64,000 nt of DNA from Primulina eburnea (lineage: Eukaryota > Streptophyta > Magnoliopsida > Lamiales > Gesneriaceae), in the NCBI RefSeq assembly GCF_022965805.1, contig NC_133105.1, forward strand, positions 2,480,001 to 2,544,000. Reading direction: 5' to 3'. Below, in pieces: positions 1 through 14,712 of this stretch. The translations under genes were made by a program, and so were the position numbers. The notes under the pieces were generated by a model, which had not been told where the DNA came from, searched no databases, and saw only the letters and a list, made by a program, of their open reading frames with translations. Position 1 is the stretch's first letter; each line of letters starts with the position of its first letter.

Positions 1-2274
<2,274 letters not shown>

Positions 2275-3209
2275 AATTCTCAGATATAGGATTCCTTATG
2301 GCTCACAGACTTGTTTGTTGAATTTTAGAGTGTCTCATCATTTTCTGAGAATGTGTGACCAAACATTTTTGTTTATTTTGGGATTCTTGGCAAATGCATT
2401 TTCATTTTTTTTTTCAAACAAAAAATACTGATGTAGCTCGAATTCAATATCTATTTCAACATGTCCCGAGTTTGTCCCTTCGTTTTATGAGTCATGCGCG
2501 CCCATGTCTCAAAAAGGTCTACACTGAATTTGCGCAGTAATTCATTGTGAATAGAATGTTGGAACAATGATTTGAAATGGAGACATTTTGTAGATTCGAT
2601 AACCTGGTTTTATGAGACGGTTAGTAAGATGAAACATAATTATTCAACTGTAGAGATTCTAAAACTCTTGATGAAATTTCATGGCCGGTGCCAACGCATT
2701 AATTAATACATAATTTACGTATGCAAGTCATAATGTTCGTGCTCATCTAGATTGTGGTTGCGACACAAACTTGAGAAAAATAAGCAAAACGATGGTTTTT
2801 TTTTTGTCTGATCTCTCTAGAAAAAAAATTTCAACACCACAAAACTGTCTTCTCATCTATTATATTCTACTTTTGGGAACACAGAAAGAGTTTTTTAAAA
2901 AAATGACATCGAAATTGGCGTACCTCAGTGCATGCCAAAGGCGATTAAAAGAAACCGGAGTTCTTTTAGGCCTGAGAATATAAGTGGTTGATTAATATAA
3001 TCAGCTTGGAGCTGCCAACTGAAACTAAGTGAAGAAAAAAATTACAAGTCTCAAAAATTGATGGGAATGCATGTATAAATCTCAGTACAATCAATGACTT
3101 TCTGAAGTATAAATAAGCGAGTCTTGAAGAACGACATTATTATATGGTATAAAACGACGTCCTGCTGCCATAGAAAATGATAATATCAAATCCAAACGGT
3201 TGCCAAGAC
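2275..3209. other. Intergenic spacer between PFP-beta and CYP98A copy 1
   Basis: AT-rich spacer that should contain the two converging 3' UTRs. I see no coding exon, RNA gene or clear repeat in it. Confidence 0.6.
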
Positions 3210-6200
3210 TCAAACATTTCCCACGGCGACACGCTTGCACAAATCGCCAGACAATCTTGAAGTTGGAACAGCTTTCAAAGGTGTTTTCATGTAGATAACC
3301 AATCCCGGTTGCTCATTCATGTCTATATCTTCAGGCCCCATTCCTTCCGGCATAGTCCAAGTGAAATGGTGCAGCATGTGCCCCAACATGGACGTCACGA
3401 AGTTGATGGCGAGTTGCGCACCGGGGCAGATACGTCTCCCCGACCCGAATGGCAGTAACCGATAATCAGTGCCCTTCATGTCAATATCCTCCTCAAGGAA
3501 CCTCTCAGGTCTGAATTCGAGGGGGTCCTTCCACACCTTAGGATCCCGAGCGAGGGACCAGAGGTTGACGTTCACGGTGGCTCCTTTGGGGATGTCGTAA
3601 CCACCAATCTTGACATTGGAATTTGCCCTGTGAGGGAGTAATAAAGGTGTTGGAGGGTGCACCCGAAAGCACTCCTTCACCACGCATTGTAGGTAGGGGA
3701 GATTCGGGATGTCGGCTTCTGTCATGATACGATCCAGACCGATTACACGATCGAGTTCTTCTTGAATTTTTTGTTGAACTCTTGGGTTCCTCACCAACTC
3801 CGCCATCCCCCATTCCACAGTGATAGTGACAGTGTCCATTCCTGCTGACACCATATCCTGCATGATTTGATGCGCACATTTACAATGTCAATGTGTAAAT
3901 ATCATAGTCTTAATTACATAATAATGCTATGGCATATATCTACCACAGACTTCAGCAAAAGTGCTGCTAAAACCTTTAAAACCATTAAGTAGCTCAAACG
4001 CTAAATTCCGATCACAATGTTTTCCATATAAACAGCTACACAGGGTAATTGTTGATTTCTAAACGTAAACTTACCCAAAGGAGAGAAATAATGGTGTCGT
4101 CGCTGAGTTCATACTCCTTTTGAAGAGTTAGCAATGCATCCACGAAATGGCTCTTGGTGCTCCCGGTCTTCTTGCGTGCAAGAGTGTGTTCCTCCATTAT
4201 CTTAATAGTGAAGTTATTCGCTATAGTGTCATGCTCGTCCAGTGCAGCGTTTTCAGACTTGAACAAGAACCTAAACCAGGGGAGGAAGTCTGAAAATGAT
4301 TTCTTGGACCCCAACTTAATTGAATTGTCCAAAATGTATTTCAATTCTTGCCCCTGTTTGTCAACTACGCCATTTGAGTCCATAAACCTCTTTCCGAAAC
4401 TCAATCTTGTAACGTGCAGGAATGCCGCCATTCCCATGTACTCCCGCAGCTCCAAAGCCTTTCCCTTATTTTCTGCAATACGACAACGAGGAATAACTAA
4501 ATTGGCAGCCATTTGTGAAAAAACATAACAACTCATTCACACGAAGAGGCTGACAATATTCTGATTAAATTTATAAGATCTCCCACCGCGCGCATCCATA
4601 TAACGTGTGCGTCACAATAGTAATAGATCCGGTGGGATCATTCTACTCGTTACATCTAAAAATGAAAGTACTGTTGCCCACTGAAATATGTTCAATTTCC
4701 AATTTCTACATGCAAGAATTTAAATCCAGGTTTCACAGTCCTGAAAACATATAATCCCTTGAGGTAGCCCGATATCAATAGACCTTCTAAAGAATCTATG
4801 GATATCAATACACCACCTTTCATGAACCACTATGCCCTCAATCATACCAAATCTACACAAAAAGAAGAAGAAAATTCAAGAGAGATAATCAAACCATCAA
4901 ATTTCACAAGGATTCCTAAAGTTTTTCACCTCACTCTATGTACATAATCCAATGGGCAATGTTCTTCACAACAATACGCTTTTAAGTCCCACCTTCAAAA
5001 ACACCTCCATTTAATAGCTCAAACGCCTTCAAGCAACAACCAGACACAATCTAATATATATATATATATATAAATATATATATATACACACACACACACA
5101 TATATATATATAAGTTGAGTTTTTACTTAAAATAGTAAGTTCACGTCAAATGATAATTCTAAAAAAAGAATAAAATAGATTTACTGCAATAAATTATTGA
5201 AAACATTTAATTTTATTGATATTTTTTAAAACAAACTTCTCTATTTTCTTTTAAAAAAATTTGAATGTGAATTGAAGATATTTGAAAACATATATTTCAA
5301 TTATTGTTTGCATTGATTATATCAATTCGGTCGAATTTGAATTTAATTCATTTTTATATCAATTTAAATGTAATTTATGAGTTATATGTTTTTTATTTTC
5401 TTTATTCAAATTGAAACTGAATTCCATTGAAAACGTAAACTACTTTAAAATTTTGCAATTACTATATAAATTCATTAATTTGGGATATGATTTTGTGTTA
5501 CTATGATATATTTAGTTTTTATTATAAATTGTAAAAATAATTCATTCTGATTTCTGCATAATGTTCAGACAATCAATTTTTAACCAGAATAAAAATAAAA
5601 TAATGAGTGCAATGTTCAATATCACTAGTGAGATAAATCATTCAAAATTACATTTGACACTTAAACTCTGATTAGTTTGTTGATACTATCTATCCGCATA
5701 GGAAATAAATACATAATTAAATTTGAATTTTTTTCAATTTATTTTTTAAAATTCAAATTTAAATTTGATGTTCCGAAAAAATAAACTACATTTTTTAACA
5801 TGTCAGAAAAAATAATTACATTTTTAATCAAAATTTATTCATCTAACAAATAACAAAAAAATTGAATTTTTGACAAAGATTATTTATTGTTCACTGCTTT
5901 TTAATTTTTTTTTTAATATTTTTTTATTAATAACAGTTTCATTTAACTAACTAAATTAAATAAGTCAATTTACTAGTTTCACATGATAATATAAATAAAT
6001 AAAAAACAAAAACAAACAGATCATCCACCACAAAAAAAAACTAGAGCATTATTGAATGATGATGATAAAACAAGCTGAACCAAGGAAAAGCCATAACCTT
6101 CCCCCCGTCACTCATGTGTGGATCAGATTCAGAGGCATAAAGCTCAGACCAATATGCTTCAAAAAGGGGAAAATAAAAAAGGATGATTCATTTCGCCACC

Positions 6201-6835
6201 AGCTAGCTAAATTTTTCATGATTAAAGCATTACCCAGACCGTAAACAGAAACCATAAAAAAAGTTTTGACAAAATCGATCCCATTACTACTTGAGAAAAT
6301 AAAATGATGTATAAAGAAAGGGTCCACCCCAGAAAATGAAATATTTACCAGGCTTAATGCTGTCTTTGTAAATGGACTCAATCATGAAGGTAACCTCATC
6401 TTCTCTGATGGGCCTCAAAGCCTCCACCCTCTTCATCGAGAAAAGCTCAAGAGTGCACAATTTCCTAACCTTTACATAGTGAGGACCATAATCAGCCCAT
6501 ATCAAGTCCATGCCATTCTTGCTGAACCTTGAAATCGTTCTAGTCCTGTTCCTATAAGCCAGCTGCTGATCGTTGTCTTTCAAGACTTGTTTGGCTAACT
6601 CTGCCGAGTTAACCACAACATTTAGATGGGATCCGAGGTACACAGAAAAGATGGGGCCGTAGACTTGAGCCCACTCGGTGAAGCAGCGCACGAAGACGGG
6701 TTTGATGTCGTAAAGGTTCCCGACGATGGGGCGAGGACGTGGGCCGGGTGGGAGCTTGAAACGAAGCTGTTTGTTGAGTTTGTAACCTATAAAAATTGTG
6801 AGACATGCGATGATTAATATCAGTGGGAGAGCCAT
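3210..6835 (-). CDS. CYP98A: Cytochrome P450 CYP98A family, tandem copy 1
   Basis: CYP98A enzymes are ER-anchored monooxygenases that 3-hydroxylate p-coumaroyl esters of shikimate, quinate or other alcohols. The exons are 6835-6349, 4472-4075 and 3857-3210 (487+398+648 nt), giving 510 residues with no break. Visible parts are an N-terminal membrane segment, the hinge [19 protein letters not shown], the I-helix AGMDTV with the oxygen-activating Thr kept, the K-helix E-x-x-R (KECFR), FRPERF, and the heme loop [11 protein letters not shown]. The B-C region reads [19 protein letters not shown], where classical CYP98A3 has an ADRHRNRS-type sequence. It may therefore be a specialised paralogue rather than the lignin C3'H, but that is inference. 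Intron 1 is 1.9 kb, against 466 bp in copy 2, and holds a Helitron-like insertion. The nearest gene upstream on the same strand is the second CYP98A. Confidence 0.93.
5050..5976 (+). mobile_element. Helitron-like non-autonomous element inside intron 1 of CYP98A copy 1
   Basis: The AT-rich segment starts with TC after an A (5050) and ends CTAG before a T (5973-5976), as Helitrons inserted between A and T do. Its interior matches the Helitron at 61460-63386 by eye. Shared blocks include TTCAATTATTGTTTGCATTG, TCAAATTGAAACTGAATTC and a GCAATGTTCAATATCACTAG block. A TA/CA microsatellite lies near its left end. No 3' hairpin is obvious, so the right edge is less sure. Confidence 0.55.
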
Positions 6836-8658
6836 GGATGGACCAGAGATTCTAAAGTTCAGACTCAGGCTGTGTAAAATCGATATGGGTTGACTATATT
6901 ATATTGGAAGTTGAAGCTACCTACTTCAAAATGGGTAGCTGAAGGCTAATGTTTTATTTATTTTTTATTACAAATTTTAATTCTTATTTATTTATTAGTT
7001 TTATTTCTCAATTAACTTTTCATTTTTTTTGGGGTGAAAATTAACTATTAAAACAAGCAAATCAAGGATCGATAATCACATGAAGTTTTTTTTAGGGTAT
7101 TTATATCGAAGTTTTGAATATATGTAATTAAAACGTTGAATATTTAGAAAACAGAAAAATTCCAATACGGAACCTCAACTTTGAATTTTAAACATGAGTT
7201 TTTATTACCCTAAACGTGTTATTTCAACACAGGTATTGGGGAGAAAAAATCAAAAGAAAATGATGTTTGAAATAAAAAATTAAAATCTCAAAAAAAAATT
7301 AACTTGAATGTTCGATAAATATATTATTTTTTAATAAAATATATTTTAAAAAAATATTTGGATCTCTACAAAATGTTTGACATATTCGTCTGTATTGAAC
7401 TAGTTGCATTCCCTTGACTATATCTACCTAAAAATAATTTAGAAGAAATGTTTCCAAATCCAGACACAGTGAGATTCGAAACTCATACGTCAGCATTCCC
7501 ATTTATTGTTTTCATTACTCGCAGCCATTGGTCGATTGGTACCAACTAATTTGCTATTTAATTGAATAAGAATATAAATATTATTATTTTATGATGTCAT
7601 GTCAATGAATATAATTCAGTTGAATTTGTCGAATGTTACGAGTTCCGACTTGGTAGTCAAAGTTCATAATTTATTAATTAAGTTCTTATTGGTGGGATTT
7701 TTTAATTCTAATTTATCTTACTATTTAATTAAAGTTTTATATATAAATATTTTATCACCCTTAACTAATAAAAAAATATGAAAAATAATTAATCTGAAAA
7801 TAACAAAAATTATCGTATTTAGATAAATATTTCAATTGTTGGCGTGCAAAAGAACACTAGTTAGCATAATGAATTAATGGCATTTTGGGGGAATTTTGGT
7901 AACACGTCTAGGAATTGAAATTTTATCATAAGAAAAATTGAATACCTGATTTTAGGGCAATAATTTGTGAAAATATAAATATTTTAAATGGGGTTATTGG
8001 TAACTAATCCCCAACGTTTCGGCAATATTTTAGTCGAAAATAAATTCTGAAGGTAAATTTATAAATATTTTGGAAAAAATATTTTATGAATGTTGAACTT
8101 TCTAAAATATTTTAGTTGAAACTTGAATTCAATAAAGTATTTTTAGATTTATAAAACATATTTGCACCTTCAGGAAAAAATGTTCTGAATGTAAATCCGA
8201 TTAATTTCATATTTTGTAAATATTTAGGGAAAAATTGTCCAATGTGGTCATTAAAGTTGTCAAATTCGGTATGGTCTAAAGATTTACGCAACCTATCAAC
8301 TACTTGATGGTACGGTGCTCAATTTCTTAATTAAAAAAAGTTTAATTAATGAATATGATGGGAGCGAGGTGAAAACACGGCGGCCTAATAATTTATTCTC
8401 TCCAATTAATTAACTATCTATAAGTGAAAATACCATACAAATAAATAAGTGAGATAAAATAGTATTTTTTTAAGGAAAAAACGATTAACAAGAATCAAAG
8501 ATAACACAACAGTTATATGTAAACATGCATGAATATGTTACCAAATCAACTATCAATTCTCAACAAAAAATAAACTTCAATAACAATCTGCATCAAACTC
8601 GGATAGACAGATGCCCCCGAGTTCGATTAGGAGTACCGAACTCGATTCGTTTACAACT
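6836..8658. other. Spacer between the two CYP98A genes, with a tRNA-like SINE fragment
   Basis: AT-rich DNA with no coding exon. Around 7465-7560 the minus strand carries an A-box-like stretch (TAGTTGGTACC) and a B-box-like GAGTTTCGAATCTCA. These sit in the order and spacing of a tRNA-derived SINE head. The rest shows nothing I can support. Confidence 0.45.
6894..6905 (-). promoter_or_regulatory. Possible TATA box of CYP98A copy 1
   Basis: The minus strand reads TATAATATAG about 60 bp before the start codon at 6835. The position suits a short-leader plant promoter, but such AT strings are common here. Confidence 0.3.
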
Positions 8659-10726
8659 CTATGTCACACGTTTGTATAAATTATCAGACAATCTTGGTGT
8701 GGCAATAGCTTGAATAGGAGTTCTCATGTAAGTGACAGTCCCAGGTTGCTCCATCATGTCCATATCTTCAGGCTTCATTCCCGGTCGTGGAGTCCAGGTG
8801 AAATGGTGCATCATATGTCCTACCATAGAGCTCACCAAAAATATAGCTAGCTGCGCGCCAGGGCATATACGCCTACCCGAACCGAAGGGAAGTAGCCGAA
8901 AATCGGTGCCCTTCATGTCTACATCCTCCTCAACAAACCGCTCGGGTCTGAACTCCAGAGGGTCTTTCCACACTGAAGGATCCCTAGCAAGGGCCCACAC
9001 GTTGACACTAACAGTGGCTCCTTTCGGGACATCATAGCCACCGATCTTGACATTGGTACTGGCCTTGTGAGGGAGCATCAGTGGCGTTGGAGGGTGCATC
9101 CTAAAGCATTCCTTTATCGTGCATTGCAAGTAAGGGAGATTGGCTATATCCGATTCCGTCATGATACGGTCTGTACCAACCACACGGTCGAGCTCCTCCT
9201 GAATCTTGTGTTGAACCCTCGGGTTTCTAACCATCTCGGCCATCGCCCATTCCACGGTGATAGAAGTGGTATCCATGCCAGCGGAGATCATATCCTGCAC
9301 AATTCGACATGGCATGTTAGGGCCAAAATTCGAGACATGCACAATAACTCATAATCAAGTAGACAATCTTGGACTAATGACTACCCAAAGGAGACTGATA
9401 ATGGTGTCTTCACTAAGTTCATATTCCTTTTGCAGCGTTAGCAATGCATCGACGAAATGACTCTTGGTATTCCCCGTCTTCTGTCGTGCAAGAGTGTGTT
9501 CTTCCATGATCATTTTTGTAAATTTGTCAGTGCGAGCATTAACGTTCGCGAGTGCCTCATTGTCTTTGTTCAAGAACCGTAACAAAGGGATGAACTCTGC
9601 GAAGAAAGATTTTCTTGAGCTCAACCTAATCCCCTCGTGAAGAATTTCCTTCAATTCTTGTCCCTGTTCATCAACGACACCACTTTCGTCCATGAATCTT
9701 TTCCCGAAAGTGAGTCGCGTTATGTGAAGAAACGCCATCATTCCCAAGTACTCGCGCAACACCAAAGGTTTGCCCTTGTTTTCTGCAAGTAATAAAGCAG
9801 ACGCATTGTAACATAGTATAATTTGTATCCATAATCCATCCGTTGTAATACTTCAGCGAACGTATCTACTGGAATCTGTCCGACTACTAAAATAGCGATC
9901 ATAGAAATCCTACCGTTTTCAGTGACATTGAAATATAATATATTCATGTTTTCAATCAGATCCTAATACCATTCTCAATTTTGAAAAATTAATTTCACAG
10001 TATAAGCTTCTACAAGTAGTGTGAGCCACAAAAACAGTCGACAAATTATACTCTGCTCGCCAATCTGACATTTTTTGCAATTTATCCATACAACAATTAA
10101 CCATATGAGAAGTGAGAACTATGTCCGAAATCGAGTAAGATCCATCAACTCAGATGCAACAAGAATGGAAAAACACCAACCGAGCAAAATCGAGAAAGTA
10201 TCAAGGGTCAACTGCAAAAGAACATATAAAAAGGTATCAAAGCTATACCAGTACAGTCCTTGAAAATGGATTCAATCATGGCAGTGACCTCATCTTCTCT
10301 AATGGGTCTCAACGCATCAATCCTCTTCATCGAGAAAAGCTCAAGCGTACACAGCTTCCTAACTTTTACATAGTGAGGCCCATAATCTGACCAAATCAAA
10401 TCCATCCCATTTCTGCTGACCTTCGCAATCTGCCTAGTCCTGTTCCTGTACGCCAGCTGTAGATCATTATCTTTCAAAACTTGTTTTGCAAGCTCAGGGG
10501 TGTGCACTATAACGCTGTGCTGCGACCCGAAGAACACGGAGACGATGGGTCCGTATACTTTGGACCAATCTTGGAAGCAGCGTACGAGAACTGGCTTGAA
10601 GTCGTACAGGTTCCCAACGATTGGGAGAGGGCGAGGGCCGGGAGGAAGCTTGAATTGGAAGCGTCGGTAGAGCTTGTAGGCCACGAAAACGGTGAGAAAT
10701 GCGAGGATGAGAAGTGGTAGCGCCAT
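8659..10726 (-). CDS. CYP98A: Cytochrome P450 CYP98A family, tandem copy 2
   Basis: This is a second complete CYP98A gene in the same orientation as copy 1, with the same three-exon layout: 10726-10249, 9782-9385 and 9294-8659 (478+398+636 nt), 503 residues. It has the N-terminal anchor, [20 protein letters not shown]-helix [19 protein letters not shown] and heme loop [11 protein letters not shown]. The B-C region [19 protein letters not shown] shares copy 1's departure from classical C3'H. The two copies therefore probably arose by tandem duplication of an already diverged gene. At the exon 1-2 junction it lacks the Lys-Pro pair seen in copy 1 (KDCT then ENKGK, against KDSIKPENKGK). The substrate cannot be read from sequence. 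Candidates are p-coumaroyl shikimate and coumaroyl phenylethanoid or rosmarinate-type esters. Confidence 0.93.
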
Positions 10727-11826
10727 TGATTGACTTTGGACGCAGAGCTTGAAGCTAAAGAGAGAGAAGGTTGTTTATGTACAAATTTAATTCCATGACA
10801 TTGGATGTGTTTGGTGCTGGGAATAGTTGTCTTGTCACACCACTTTACTAAGTGAATTTTTATTATAGATTAATTTTATCGATATTTACAATAAAAAAAA
10901 ATTTATAGACGAATCAAGCAAAAATTCGTCTCACACAATAATAATAATAATAATAGATCACACTAATGTTCACTGACGAGTCAATGAGGACAGGTGAACG
11001 TGATTATTCCTCGATTTTTAAATTTTATTGATCAGATGTTAAAAAATAATTATATTTTTTTCACTTTTTTTTTTTAATATTTGTTCATCATATCAAAACA
11101 TTTTTAAATTTTTTTATCTCTCGTCTCTGTTTTTTTGCTCTCATGTTCAGGCCACGTGAAATAACATCATAAGAAAAATAAAAGGCACCAATATTTAAGA
11201 ATAATAAAACATTTATGAAAATCTGAAATAAATAACCAAAGAACATCTTAGTTATCATAACTTGAATAATATCGTGGATTTTTATTTTTTGTATACGTAA
11301 ATTTAAATTTAATATAATAAAGTATATAGATTTTAAAAATATATAAAAATAAAATCGATCACATCCAAGTTGGCACCAGTCGTGGACCTCCATCCGTAGT
11401 TTCGTTCCCATTGGAATTATTAAATTAAAATAATTAAAATACGAGTTATGTCTGCTTTTGCAAGCTGCTAGTGTCTGCTTTCAAGTTTCACCTACTTCCG
11501 TCCTATAATATATATAACAGTTTATCATAAAATTATTTTTGTTTTTTATTTAAATAAATAATTACTTTAAATGAATTTAATTTCGAATAATTCGAATATA
11601 AAAATTGAAATAGATTATCCTAGAATATTATGAAGCCCACGTGCTCGCCAACAACTTTAGTAGATATGGGGGGGTTAGGTATATGAATGAATTGCATGGC
11701 ACTAATGTCAGCAGAAAATATTTTTTTTTCCTTCTAAAAATTCAAATTACATGTAATTTCCCAAAAAATTAATTTTGTCACTTAATTTTAAGTTTCTATT
11801 ATGATTTATGTAGACCATTAAACTAT

Positions 11827-12007
11827 GACAAAAAATTGTGTGAACGGTATCACGAGTCGTATTTGTGAGACAAATATCTTATTTGGGTCATCGATGAAAA
11901 ATTATTATTTTTTATGATAAGAATATTATTTTTTATTGTAAATATCGGTAGGATCGACCCATCTCACAAATTAAAATCTGTGATACGGTCTCACAAGAGA
12001 CTCACTC
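11827..12007 (-). mobile_element. Mutator-like MITE, copy A
   Basis: A 181-bp element with inverted ends (GTGTGA-ACGGT on the left; ACGGTCTCACAAGAGACTC on the right). It is flanked by identical 9-bp direct repeats TTAAACTAT at 11818-11826 and 12008-12016. A 9-bp duplication is typical of Mutator-like transposons. Other copies lie at 18.3, 42.4, 44.5, 59.6 and 60.4 kb. No protein is coded. Confidence 0.85.
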
Positions 12008-13256
12008 TTAAACTATTGTATTTATATAACATTGTTTTTAGAGTATTTCAGTCGACTGAGGCAAGTCAGTCTATTAATCTCCTGATAAATTTACTTGTTT
12101 TTATCATGTCGAAATCATTAGTCACGTGTTTTAATATTCTCACGAGTACATGGAAAATATTATTTGGAAGACATTCAGGTAGGGTTGAGAATTTTATTTA
12201 TTTATTAGTTTACTTTTTATTTATTTATTAATTTACTTTTTAGAAATAAAAAGTGATGCTCGGAAAATATTATTGAAATTGAGAAATATCATTGATTACA
12301 AATCAATAAAAAAATTATCGGGTTCCCAAACAAAAAAATTTGGATGAGAAATAGTAAGAGATGTCAGTGAGTATGCAATGATGACAGTCGTTGCATCGAA
12401 TGTTGTTTAAAATGATTTCACTATATTGACTCAAAGATCATCTGATATATAAAGTATGTTTGCCAACATAGCAAATGTTCTCTTTTAGTTTAGTGACTTT
12501 TTACAATGCTAATAGAGAGTTTGATATAATTTGGGTGATAAAAAGATTATTTTCCCGTGCGAACTTCATTCTTCATTCATATATTAACGGCGACAGGTTC
12601 TCCATAAACGACTGAGGGAGGCCTTCCGAATTTTCTTCTCAAAAGCGATTATTGATTGGTTATCATGGTTCCGTATCACTCCTCCTGTAAAAAACATTGT
12701 TAAGATTCTTAATATAAGTTGTACCAACATCAACTTTAACTCATTAAAATGTGATGTCATCCATCTTCGGTAAGTTCCATGAATTATATATTTTTTCAGC
12801 CAACATGCTCAGTCGTTGGACCTCTTGCAAGTCTCGTAACAGTGTCTCACTCCAATTCACATTAGGTCTTCGGTGATATATTTAATTAAATAAAGGGAAT
12901 GTTGAATTGTCAATGATTTTCTTTAGGTTTGTTAGGTGACATTGCTTAAAAATTTCAAGTGCCATTTGAATATAAATAATAGAATTCTTTATTTTTTTCA
13001 TTAATTATTTTTTTCTATTGTAAACGCCGCCACGTTCTTGGGAGTTGGACAAGCAAACCCAATCAAATATTTGATTCTTTATTGAGCAAAAAATAAATTA
13101 TTGTTAGTAAACCGATTTTGGTTGATTTGATTAGTAAGATTTTCTATTTTATTTTGTCAATTACAATGATAGAGCGACTAGTCTTGCGTTAAAGTTCAAC
13201 ATTAAAATTTTTAAAAGGACTAAAACATACATATATGCAGATAAATCAAAGAGGGA

Positions 13257-13275
13257 GGGGGGGGGGGGGGGGGGG
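13257..13275. repeat. Homopolymer run of 19 G
   Basis: An uninterrupted G19 run, preceded by GAGGGA, in otherwise AT-rich DNA. It could be a true slippage-prone tract or an assembly artefact. Confidence 0.9.
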
Positions 13276-14712
13276 TTATTGGGCCGGGGTTGGGATCAAT
13301 TACTGTGGAGGTTCAGGAAGTGGCAACCCATTGGGCCTAATTTTGCTAATATCTCGGGACCCGTGATAAAATTTAAGACGAGGTCTCAAATTCGAAACTC
13401 AATCGTGATAAACATCTTCTTCAACTAAAAAAGATGATCATACAACTGGATTCATCTATAAGAGTCACAAAAGCAAATCTTATGCATAAATCAATTATTA
13501 AGATATGGTACTAATTAAAAAGATAGTGGGATTGGGTTGAAATGTTGATTTATGCCTCGTACAGTGTCTGTTATCAATGGGACAAAAGCTCTTCATAATA
13601 TTAATATAAGAATAGTTGGCCAGCAAAAAAGAAGAAAAACAACGTTTTTAAACACACGTATGGCAAAGTTATGTGGAGAATCGATGTCGCATGAATATTT
13701 GTCGGCTCGAGTGATATCCATGCAGATTATGCACATCCCAAGTGCAATTTTACTGTAGTACTCATGTATGGTCATACTTTGAAATATTAATAATAAATTT
13801 GTTCATAGCTCCGTCACACCGATACAACAACCCACAAGACAAAAATTCATATAAAAAGTCTCACAAAATTAGTTAATACAACGAGTCAACACAAAAACTC
13901 ATATAAAACCGTCACGCAAAATTATTTAATTTTTTGAGACGAACACAACTCTATTTAATTTTTTGAGACGAACACAACTCGACCTCGACCCATTTGTTTT
14001 AATATTTTATAGATTCATCAAGTTATATAACAAATCTAAAAGTGTCCGGCATTTGTTTCACGACTCTTCCAAAGTAAGAAGAAAATGTTTTTCATGAGCT
14101 TAAAACTTTTACATAAATATATTCAACCACCCAAAAACTCAAATCTGCTTTTTTTTTTTTTTTTTTTTTAATTATGCGAGACCCATAGCCGCTATCCAAA
14201 ATATATTTTCATTTTATATTACAAACCTTATATGGTGTGGTTCTTATAGTCTTGTCTCTTACAGGCTCAAAGACATTAGGACAATGATATATTAGAAGTG
14301 AACATTGTAACCAACGCAAAAATTTCTATAAAACTGTCTTGTGAGTCAATTTTATATAAGATGTATCTCATATTTTACTCGACCCAATTTTTTTAATATT
14401 TGATTAATAAATTCACTTCATCAAATTCTCTCTGGAAACCTTTAATTACCTCGAAGGAAAGAAGGTTACAAGCTCCGGAATTTAATCAGTCTAAACAACA
14501 AATCAGTAAATATGGTTTAAGGAAAAACTAAAACAAAAACAAAACCCAAAATGAATGCATGAAAAAAGTGAATGGACGAGTATACGCCGCGCCTCCTCTA
14601 TTGCCACCATTTCATGTCCTTTTCCTTATTATTATATATTTTCTCGATCATGCAGCCGATTTGAAATCGTTATCTTCTCGATTATACTAGATCTCTCTTT
14701 TCTTTTTTTCAC

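Larger units (their letters stand above)
10727..14712. other. Long spacer between CYP98A copy 2 and the WAT1-like gene
   Basis: About 4 kb of AT-rich DNA. It holds a complete Mutator-like MITE (11827-12007), a 19-base G run (13257-13275) and a possible SINE B-box remnant (about 13375-13420). There is also a roughly 30-bp tandem duplication containing GAGACGAACACAACTC (about 13925-13980) and a degraded MITE piece (about 14335-14420). Short open frames here are not supported as genes. Confidence 0.6.

Noticed and set aside
3797..3857. I-helix AGMDTV in CYP98A copy 1 as a catalytic loss
   Set aside because: The Thr after Asp, which activates oxygen, is kept; Val in the next position also occurs in active P450s such as P450cam.
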